Made by a program: the position numbers and the translations under genes. Below, piece after piece: positions 17,201-24,519 of a stretch of 64,000 nt of DNA. Source of the DNA: an uncultured Saprospiraceae bacterium (GTDB taxonomy: Bacteria; Bacteroidota; Bacteroidia; Chitinophagales; Saprospiraceae). Every line of letters begins with the position of its first letter. Position 1 is the first letter of the stretch. The notes beneath the pieces are model-generated. The model did no database searches. It was given only the letters and a program-made list of their open reading frames with translations, and was not told where the DNA came from. The stretch covers positions 336,465 through 400,464 of the forward strand of contig CALEYL010000011.1 in assembly GCA_937926205.1 (NCBI GenBank), given 5' to 3'.

Positions 17201-19615
17201 GTCAGAGGAGCTCAATGACCTCCAGGAAAAAATGTCGCAATCCTACTTACACTGGAAGCTACTCACCGATATTTCGCAGCCATCGGCACAGTTTTAGCCG
17301 TCATTGTCGCAATCCTACTTACACTGGAAGCTACTCACCGATAAGCGAAAGCTAAAAAATCCGACAAAGTCACTAAAGATGTCGCAATCCTACTTACACT
17401 GGAAGCTACTCACCGATAAAAAACAGAATAACAATGAACATAAGAGTTTCAAAGTCGCAATCCTACTTACACTGGAAGCTACTCACCGATAAAGAAGAAA
17501 CCGAGGCATCCGACGAAAAGAAATAGCAAGTCGCAATCCTACTTACACTGGAAGCTACTCACCGATAAATAGTAGCAACACCACTTGGGCATTGCTACTA
17601 CTCTTGTCGCAATCCTACTTACACTGGAAGCTACTCACCGATAATTATATTAATTTATCACACATCTGGTGGATGTACTGGTCGCAATCCTACTTACACT
17701 GGAAGCTACTCACCGATTTAAGTAAGAATATAATTAATAGTTTCGACTGTGCATGTCGCAATCCTACTTACACTGGAAGCTACTCACCGATACTATTGAG
17801 AGCAATGAAGCAGTTTTCTTTGCACAGTCGCAATCCTACTTACACTGGAAGCTACTCACCGATACACTGATGTTGAAAACATTATACTTTTAATAAAATA
17901 GTCGCAATCCTACTTACACTGGAAGCTACTCACCGATGTACCAATGGTTGTGGTGTATAATAAGTTTTTGCTGGTCGCAATCCTACTTACACTGGAAGCT
18001 ACTCACCGATTGAATTAGGTTAATATAATAGTATTGGAAGAGATTGTCGCAATCCTACTTACACTGGAAGCTACTCACCGATGTATCCACCTGCAAGCAT
18101 GGCAGCTTTACCAGCAAATTGTCGCAATCCTACTTACACTGGAAGCTACTCACCGATACGCTTACGCCTGTTTTCTTGCCGCATGGGACACGGAGTCGCA
18201 ATCCTACTTACACTGGAAGCTACTCACCGATAACGAAGTTAACCTTTTGGGTGGTGCCCAGATGATCGTCGCAATCCTACTTACACTGGAAGCTACTCAC
18301 CGATCAGTGTCTATGGCTTCGCCAAACTACCCCCCGGACGTCGCAATCCTACTTACACTGGAAGCTACTCACCGATTTACAGCCTGTTCCATCCCTTCTG
18401 GGTTGGCAGCAGTCGCAATCCTACTTACACTGGAAGCTACTCACCGATAATGGCTAGATGGTTGGTTTCAGATGCTGGGCAGAAGTCGCAATCCTACTTA
18501 CACTGGAAGCTACTCACCGATAACGTACCAAACATTACACTACATGGCAAAGAAGTCGCAATCCTACTTACACTGGAAGCTACTCACCGATACCGTTATC
18601 GCGATTTGCTTAGAGCAGTATCCAGCGTCGCAATCCTACTTACACTGGAAGCTACTCACCGATTTTTCCATGTGGAAAGATTTTTGTTTAAACAAAATAA
18701 TGTCGCAATCCTACTTACACTGGAAGCTACTCACCGATGAATTGTGGGCAATAAATGCCGTGATGAGAGTCACAAAGTCGCAATCCTACTTACACTGGAA
18801 GCTACTCACCGATAGAATATACGAACCAAAGCCTGATAAAGTGGTGTATGTCGCAATCCTACTTACACTGGAAGCTACTCACCGATATATAATCTTATGC
18901 GCGTCAAGATAAAAGTCCTTGTCGCAATCCTACTTACACTGGAAGCTACTCACCGATAAAAACATTTAAATCTTAAAACTATGTTTCTATCAAGTCGCAA
19001 TCCTACTTACACTGGAAGCTACTCACCGATCGTAAAAGATTGGACATTAGCAATACGCGCCTAAATGTCGCAATCCTACTTACACTGGAAGCTACTCACC
19101 GATAATTGTTCTGACATTGTACTTGAATTATTGATGATGTCGCAATCCTACTTACACTGGAAGCTACTCACCGATGGCGAAGCCATAGACACTGGGGGGT
19201 TGTAGTGTGGTGTCGCAATCCTACTTACACTGGAAGCTACTCACCGATCAATAATTATTGAAACATAAGGAAAACATTATGCTTTGTCGCAATCCTACTT
19301 ACACTGGAAGCTACTCACCGATTTAAATAATAAATAACATTGGTTATCCGGGTTTTGGGGTCGCAATCCTACTTACACTGGAAGCTACTCACCGATAAGC
19401 AATACGGCACGGGGTAAATGTGTCCTGGGCGTCGCAATCCTACTTACACTGGAAGCTACTCACCGATACGACTTTAAGCGATTTGTTTGCGAAAATATAC
19501 CGTGTCGCAATCCTACTTACACTGGAAGCTACTCACCGATTGGAAACGTTGCAAATTGGATTGAAGTATGGGAAAATGGTCGCAATCCTACTTACACTGG
19601 AAGCTACTCACCGAT
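14238..19615 (-). CRISPR. CRISPR array II, 74 repeats of 37 bp, 73 spacers
   Basis: I count 74 intact repeats, first at 14238 and last at 19579-19615, with a mean period of about 73 bp and spacers of 33-40 bases. On the plus strand the repeat begins GTCGCAATCC and ends CTACTCACCGAT. It shares the first ten bases and an internal CTGGAA with the array I repeat but differs elsewhere. The reverse complement ends ATTGCGAC, the same handle as array I, so one Cas6 could serve both. The decayed repeat at 14164 puts the leader on the right, next to the minus-strand cas2. The array contains an internal duplication of eight spacers. Short frames inside the array are not genes. Confidence 0.98.
14421..15838. 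repeat. Internal eight-spacer duplication in array II
   Basis: The 545-bp block 14421-14965, eight spacers with their seven internal repeats, recurs at 15294-15838 with an offset of 873 bp. Four unduplicated spacers lie between the copies. The block lies at the old end of the array. Unequal recombination between identical repeats explains it. Confidence 0.92.
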
Positions 19616-19898
19616 CATTACGGTATTTAATATGTTCTAACCACAATGTCAATGAACTGGGTAAAAATACAAAAAAACGGTGGCAAATCCAAAATGGCGC
19701 TGTAAAAAACAGGGACTGTTTTTACGACCATTGGTAGTCAAACCTCAGGCGCCTAATTGGGGTATACCGATTGTATTCCGGACGCTTCCGGCATGTCTTC
19801 AAACGGGAAGCACCTTTTATGCTACGGTGTTTGCACACTAAAGTTTCGGCAAACAAGCTAATTGCGCGCTTATGGCTTGATCCCTAAGTTAAGGCTGT
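19616..19898 (-). promoter_or_regulatory. Leader of array II
   Basis: The 283-bp gap between the newest repeat of array II and the end of the minus-strand cas2 is leader by array polarity. An 8-bp perfect stem, AAAAACAG / CTGTTTTT with a GGA loop (19705-19723), lies about 90 bp from the first repeat. It may terminate the cas operon transcript or serve as a leader-binding site. The rest has no visible gene. Confidence 0.65.
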
Positions 19899-20207
19899 TC
19901 ACACTACATAATACAAATGATTTTCTGCCAGCGCTGCCTGTAAGGCGTGGTTTTCGCCTTCCCAGATCACCTCACAGGTATACTGTTTCAGTACGGGCAC
20001 ACACAGGATGCTGTCGTCGGAATCGGCAACGGGCGTCATGAGCTTCGAAAGGTCGGCGCGCAGGCGCTTCAGCTCTGTAGGAGCATAAGCAGGCGCGAAA
20101 AAAACCGACTTCTGGATGCGTTTACACCCGTGTCTTTCCAGCGTTTTGGCCACTTTGTTCCGCAGGCGGTCGCTGCTGATGTCGTAACTAATCAGATAAT
20201 TTGTCAT
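19899..20207 (-). CDS. cas2: Cas2 of second adaptation module
   Basis: Starting at the ATG at 20207, the 102-residue product reads MTNYLISYDISSDRLRNKVA, then GCKRIQKSVFFAPA and YTCEVIWEG. This is the Cas2 fold with the conserved Asp in YDIS. The alternative upstream start at 20216 is a TTG and less likely. The gene overlaps the end of the preceding exported-protein gene by 20 bp, so it is translationally coupled to it. It is the last gene before the array II leader, and with the cas1 at 20861-21853 it forms the integrase complex for array II. It is clearly different from the first Cas2. Confidence 0.93.
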   Translation of the reverse strand: MTNYLISYDISSDRLRNKVAKTLERHGCKRIQKSVFFAPAYAPTELKRLRADLSKLMTPVADSDDSILCVPVLKQYTCEVIWEGENHALQAALAENHLYYVV

Positions 20208-20775
20208 TTGCGGCAAAGTATAATTTAGCGATGTACGCGATGGTTATACAAATAATCATCACCGACAACATCTGGTATATCCCCCAGCTGCTGCCGCCAA
20301 AACCGGATCCGAATTTTTCTTTGCGGTTGCGCGAAGCGAGATTGGCCAATTCTGTATCGGATAGTTCTTCGGGATGCTGCCAGTGCCGGCGTGTGGGAAA
20401 CCAGGCAATGGAGTCGGGCGAAATCTGGTAGAGCCAGTAGCGCACCCCACCGTAGCCGCCACACGCCCCCGTGCTGCGTTCTTCGCTGCGGGAGCCGTCC
20501 ATACAGATGCAACCCACACGAACGCCATCGGGCGGCGCATCTCCCCGCGACCAGTATTCCGTGCCGCGTTCGCCTGTTTCGTCAGAGGTGCGGTAGTGGT
20601 CGTCCCAACCCTCGCCGTCCACATCGGCGCTGTCTTTAACAATAAAAGTCTCTTTCAATTTTTGTTCGGCGGCTAGTTTGGCAGCTTCGAGCACTAAGTC
20701 TGTGACGATTTGCGCTTTGGATGTCTGCCAAAAAGCAAAGGTCAATGCGCATAACAGAAGGAGTTGCTTTTTCAT
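20188..20775 (-). CDS. Exported protein with C-terminal TM anchor, inserted between cas1 and cas2
   Basis: The 195-residue product has an N-terminal signal peptide (MKKQLLLLCALTFAFWQTSK, with AQ at the likely cleavage site) and a single hydrophobic segment near 168-190 (YQMLSVMIICITIAYIAKLY). The exported part is polar and Gly/Cys containing (RVGCICMDG, STGACGGYGGVRYWLYQ). I do not recognise the family. It lies 85 bp after cas1 and its 3' end overlaps cas2, so it is transcribed and translated with the adaptation genes. An exported, membrane-anchored product in this position is unexpected for a cytosolic integration process. It may belong functionally with the vWA lipoprotein and the four-TM protein upstream. 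Confidence 0.7.
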   Translation of the reverse strand: MKKQLLLLCALTFAFWQTSKAQIVTDLVLEAAKLAAEQKLKETFIVKDSADVDGEGWDDHYRTSDETGERGTEYWSRGDAPPDGVRVGCICMDGSRSEERSTGACGGYGGVRYWLYQISPDSIAWFPTRRHWQHPEELSDTELANLASRNRKEKFGSGFGGSSWGIYQMLSVMIICITIAYIAKLYFAANDKLSD

Positions 20776-20860
20776 GTGTGGTTTGGTTTTGGTAAACTAT
20801 TTTTATGATAATGTATTGATTGATATTATTTTATACGGAATGAAGTCCGCGGAACAAAGC

Positions 20861-21853
20861 TCATTTAAGCAAAGCGGCCAGGCGCTGCGCCTCCAGGTCT
20901 ATATGCGTAGTGCGGCGACGTGTTTGCCCTTTCCAGTTTATTTTTTCATCTAAATATTTTAAAAATGCCGCAGTGGCAACTGCCCTGCCTGATTTATCCA
21001 GCCAGATGCCTTCCCTTTCGCTTTGCAGCAAAAAAGCATCGTCCGGAAGCCTGTTTTCCAGACAAAGCTGCAAGGCAGTTTCTTCGGCCCAATGCCGCCA
21101 TAGTTCGATGCAATCGTAGGAAAGGGTAGGGCGGTTGTACTGGTCAGCGTGCAGGATGCCCATACAGGGATCCAGTCCGGCTTTCATCAGGGAAAGTTCG
21201 GTCAGCGCGTACAAAAAGCCATAGAGGTAATTGAGTAAGGCGTTGAAGGGGTCATAAGCGGGGCGTTTGCTGCGGCCTGAAAATTGATATTTCTCAGGGA
21301 TAATGGTCGCCAGTCCCTGAAAATAAAACCGGGTCGCTGTACCTTCCCAACCCCTGAAAGTGGCTGCGCTGGATTCAAAGGTGTCGGGAGATCCCGGGGT
21401 CCAGGTTTCAAAGTTTTGTGCGGCTGCCCCAATGGCTTTGATGCAACGTGCCAGGCGGTCCTGTTCCGATCCCGGGGCCACCTGTTCCGCCCATCGCAAC
21501 AACAAGGTACGTTGATTGTCAATTTTTTGCAGCAAGATGCTACGGATCCAGTCCATACCCCGCATGTCGCCCGAAAACAGCGCCTGATTTTTCCGTATGG
21601 TGGCGATGCTTCCGAATTGTCCGCCCCAAACCTGCCCCACCGGATGCCCTACGGGATCAAGGAGCACAACCGGTATTTGTGATTCAATGGCCAGCATGAG
21701 TGCACCGGAACTGACGCTTACGCCTTTGGTCAGAAAAATGGCATTGACTTCCCGAACAGCAAAAAGCCTTTCTTCATTGTTGCGGGGTTTCACCCGGAAC
21801 ATTCCGTTGCGAACGCCGAGGTAGGCGCCGAAGGAGTCGAGGAATACTTGCAT
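20861..21853 (-). CDS. cas1: Cas1 integrase of second adaptation module
   Basis: The 330-residue Cas1 has E170 in RGWEGTATRFYF, H235 in MGILHADQYNRP and E250 in DCIELWRHWAEE as the metal-binding triad. The N-terminal domain has VREVNAIFLTKGVSVSSGAL and IPVVLLDPVGHPVG. The gene begins 10 bp after the vWA-like lipoprotein gene and is followed by the exported-protein gene and cas2. All run toward array II, which this Cas1 should extend. It is only distantly similar to the RT-associated Cas1 in the window. No reverse transcriptase is linked to this copy. Confidence 0.94.
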   Translation of the reverse strand: MQVFLDSFGAYLGVRNGMFRVKPRNNEERLFAVREVNAIFLTKGVSVSSGALMLAIESQIPVVLLDPVGHPVGQVWGGQFGSIATIRKNQALFSGDMRGMDWIRSILLQKIDNQRTLLLRWAEQVAPGSEQDRLARCIKAIGAAAQNFETWTPGSPDTFESSAATFRGWEGTATRFYFQGLATIIPEKYQFSGRSKRPAYDPFNALLNYLYGFLYALTELSLMKAGLDPCMGILHADQYNRPTLSYDCIELWRHWAEETALQLCLENRLPDDAFLLQSEREGIWLDKSGRAVATAAFLKYLDEKINWKGQTRRRTTHIDLEAQRLAALLK

Positions 21854-21863
21854 GGGACCGGTC

Positions 21864-22745
21864 TTAGCGCTCCAGAAAATCTTTGATGTAGCCTTTTATG
21901 CTGCTTACCTGATGGTTTTGCGGGTAAATGCTCGCTTCCACGCCCATGGCTGAAAACCACTCAGACCAGTAGTGGGATACAATGTCAAATTCGTTGACAG
22001 ATTGCCCCTGGAATTTTGAGGCAACCTCCAAAATCAGTACTTCAACCTGATCTAAATCCTTGTTGCAGGCTTTTAGCGCTAATTTGTGTTTGTCGAAATA
22101 CACTTCCCAGTCCTTCGCTTTGCGTTGTTTGGCTACCTGACTCTCATCCATGTAGGTGCCAGAAGGGCGCTTTTTTTGGAATTTTTTGTTGAAATATAAA
22201 TACCCGTCGGTCAGCACGATGACTTTTGTTATTTTATCGGAGTCTTCCAAAAAAGAAACCGGTAAAGTGGTGCAAAAAAACGTGTAGAGATCAGCCCCTG
22301 TATTTAGATTTTCGGCTGCTTTGGCGTATAGATCGCTGAGTTCGACCTCAAACTCTTCGCGCATCTCGTCGAAAGCAGGTTTGCCTTTTGATTGGCTGAC
22401 TTTTTTCCCTTTAACGGTGGTACTCATATCAAGAGTCAGGCGGTCGTTGGCAATTGCAGTAACCCCCGGTTCTGGCGCTATAGCCACACGGAGGCGGTCC
22501 TTCGAATTGATGAAGCCGAAGCGTTTTTGGTTGTCCTGAAAAACATCCAGAACGGCTTTGATGATTTCCTGGTCTTTTTCCAATTGTCCTGCCTCGGTGA
22601 TCCGGTCTGACAAATCGAGCAGAACAATCACGTTCTGGAAAGTGGTGATGGCCATTCCGGAATTTTCAGGTCGTTGGGAACGCTGGCCACAGGTTGTGAA
22701 AAGCAGGGCTACCGGGAGCAGCCACCAGTTTTTTGACAGTTTCAT
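21864..22745 (-). CDS. vWA-like lipoprotein in cas1-cas2 operon
   Basis: The 293-residue product starts with a signal peptide ending at a likely lipobox Cys (LLFTTCG, C19). A von Willebrand A-type fold follows: VIVLLDLSDRIT supplies a MIDAS-like loop with D44 and S46, and VIVLTDGYLYF resembles the later TDG motif. The classical DxSxS is altered to DLSD, so metal binding is uncertain. It is probably anchored in the cell envelope. The gene ends 10 bp before cas1 and starts 61 bp after the four-TM gene. vWA proteins usually act in protein-protein contact. A direct role in spacer uptake is inference from the operon alone. Confidence 0.72.
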   Translation of the reverse strand: MKLSKNWWLLPVALLFTTCGQRSQRPENSGMAITTFQNVIVLLDLSDRITEAGQLEKDQEIIKAVLDVFQDNQKRFGFINSKDRLRVAIAPEPGVTAIANDRLTLDMSTTVKGKKVSQSKGKPAFDEMREEFEVELSDLYAKAAENLNTGADLYTFFCTTLPVSFLEDSDKITKVIVLTDGYLYFNKKFQKKRPSGTYMDESQVAKQRKAKDWEVYFDKHKLALKACNKDLDQVEVLILEVASKFQGQSVNEFDIVSHYWSEWFSAMGVEASIYPQNHQVSSIKGYIKDFLER

Positions 22746-22806
22746 TGGTGCTGTTTTTTTCTAATTAAGGTCTCTATTTTGGCACTCTGACACTTTGCTT
22801 TTTCTT

Positions 22807-24138
22807 CTAATTCAGTCCTATTTTTTTATAAAAATCATTCAAAGCCATTTGGCAAAGGGCGACTTTGGGCGCCGCTTCTTCCTGATAGCGTTCGGTCAGG
22901 TAATGGCACCAGCCGGTGAAGAAGGGCACAATTCTATTCTGCATGTCCTGATAGTAAAAACCGCTTTGTGCGAGGTCGTCTTTCAGGCTGGCCCTTAAAT
23001 CGCGGAGGGTTTTATCGTTTTTTTCTATGTCGTTGCGCAGTTTTCCAATGTGTTGTTGTTCAATTTTTGCGGCTTCCTGGCGCAAGGCGTTTACGCGAAT
23101 GGCGGTTTCCTGTTTAATGCCCGTAATTTCATCCCGCATTTTTTTAATTTGTGCTTTTCTGTGGCGGATGGCGACGCGTGCGGGCAGTATTTTGTGGTAT
23201 TCGTCCAGTAAATAGCGCAGCAATAAACCCCAGATGATGTACATGCTGAAACCGGCAAAAAGGATGATCCAGAAGACGCTGTCATTGATTGCCATGGAAA
23301 GCCCACCCCAGGGCCCAGCATCCACCAACCCGATCATCACTTGAGACTCGTATATTTTTTTCACGATTTCGTAAGCTAAAAATCCGTCAAACACCAGCGT
23401 AAACAAGTAGAGTCCGGCGAGCCACGCCCAGTTTTTGCGGTGGGTGAGCCAGTGGATGAGAAAACCCAGCCCGAGAAACATAAACGAAGCGCTGACTAAG
23501 AACGCGATGCCAAGAATGCCGTAGGCGTAAAAGACGTCGGGCAATGCGCTTAGGTTGACAATGGTCATGGAAGCAAATCCTGCGCTGTCGTCGGCCAGTG
23601 ACTGAGCCGCCTGACCAACGTCAAGGATAAAGGCATTGTAAATCACAGACACATAAAACAATACAAGGTAGCCTGTCAGGGCAATCAGGATGATCATGCA
23701 AATGTAAAAAGCCAGCCGGTTGGCAGGGTTGGCGTCGTTGCCGAGCAGGCCATAGTCGCCGTTTTTGATGCGCCTGATTTCTATTTTTTTATCGAAAATT
23801 TCTTCCTCTCGTTGTTTAATGGCAATCGTACCCCGGGATTCCTCCTGTTTGGCTTCAACCTGCAGGGATTTTAAATCTTCTTCACCAACTTTTACCTGGT
23901 TGCGCAGGACATGCCCCTGTTCATCGGCGCGGAAAATTTCGCGGCGTAAATCGCCTGCTGTCCGGTCGTAGTCGCAAAGTGCGCCAAGGAAATTCTCCAG
24001 CAATCCGGCTTCACCATTTACCTTTTGGGATTCTTCGTACCCTTTTTGTTGTAATGCTTCGTAGTTATGAAATAAAGGTGAGGAGCCGGACAAAAGCGTT
24101 CCGTTTGCGCTGATGTGCGCGGGTGTCGTTTCTCTCAT
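22807..24138 (-). CDS. Four-TM protein with flanking coiled coils, first gene of cas1-cas2 operon
   Basis: The 443-residue membrane protein has a helical N-terminal region with a coiled coil near 75-125. Hydrophobic segments lie at about 142-166, 205-232, 238-258 and 287-310. A second long charged helix (about 325-395, KAQIKKMRDEITGIKQE onward) and a short C-terminal domain follow. I do not recognise the family. The combination of TM bundle and long cytosolic coiled coil recalls MotA/ZorA-type proteins, but their signature residues are not evident. It heads the minus-strand run toward cas1, cas2 and array II. Its start is the ATG at 24138, with the promoter region shared with the divergent helicase gene. 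Confidence 0.7.
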   Translation of the reverse strand: MRETTPAHISANGTLLSGSSPLFHNYEALQQKGYEESQKVNGEAGLLENFLGALCDYDRTAGDLRREIFRADEQGHVLRNQVKVGEEDLKSLQVEAKQEESRGTIAIKQREEEIFDKKIEIRRIKNGDYGLLGNDANPANRLAFYICMIILIALTGYLVLFYVSVIYNAFILDVGQAAQSLADDSAGFASMTIVNLSALPDVFYAYGILGIAFLVSASFMFLGLGFLIHWLTHRKNWAWLAGLYLFTLVFDGFLAYEIVKKIYESQVMIGLVDAGPWGGLSMAINDSVFWIILFAGFSMYIIWGLLLRYLLDEYHKILPARVAIRHRKAQIKKMRDEITGIKQETAIRVNALRQEAAKIEQQHIGKLRNDIEKNDKTLRDLRASLKDDLAQSGFYYQDMQNRIVPFFTGWCHYLTERYQEEAAPKVALCQMALNDFYKKIGLN

Positions 24139-24519
24139 CGTACTATATTTTGTTTAATCGATCTCTTTCTAATACCTATGCTACCTCTCTGTCTTATTGC
24201 AAGGATAGGGAGGTGTACGGGAGGCTTGTGAAAAGGTTGCATTTTTAAAAAGAAAGGTCGGTTTGGAGGGTAGAGCGGTTGTTGCGGCGCGGAAAGTGGG
24301 CGCGAAGGTCCTGAAAATTTAGAAAATTCTAATTCAGACAAATGGAAACGAGCGGGTAGAACCCGGCAGAATAGAACACGCGAGGCGGAGCCATCGCGCG
24401 AGCGAGGATGGAGCATTTTTTGTAGTCGTGTGGCGGGAAATTCTGGAAATCATAAAATTCAGAAAATTCTGATTCAGACTAACCAATCCTCACCATTCTG
24501 GTCGTATTTTCGCCCCCCT
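24139..24519. promoter_or_regulatory. Divergent promoter region with short direct repeats
   Basis: The 381-bp region separates the minus-strand envelope/cas1 operon from the plus-strand helicase. Two similar 20-odd-base stretches (24313 onward and 24454 onward) share AGAAAATTCT followed by ATTCAGAC. A GAGGCGGAGCCATCGCGC motif (24382-24399) recurs at 33658-33675. There is no gene I can support; a minus-strand frame at 24135-24416 is compositionally unlike a gene. Confidence 0.5.

Noticed and set aside
14964..19737. Many plus-strand frames of 60-146 codons inside array II with repeated SQSYLHWKLLTD or VAILLTLEATHR
   Set aside because: They are translations of the CRISPR repeat; no protein is expected.
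22807..24138. A Zorya-like motor (MotA/ZorA type) with the vWA protein as partner
   Set aside because: TM plus coiled-coil layout is similar, but no MotA/ZorA signature and no OmpA-like ZorB partner is present.
24139..24416. 93-codon minus-strand frame upstream of the helicase
   Set aside because: Pro/Arg-rich with no motif, located in a repeat-bearing promoter region.
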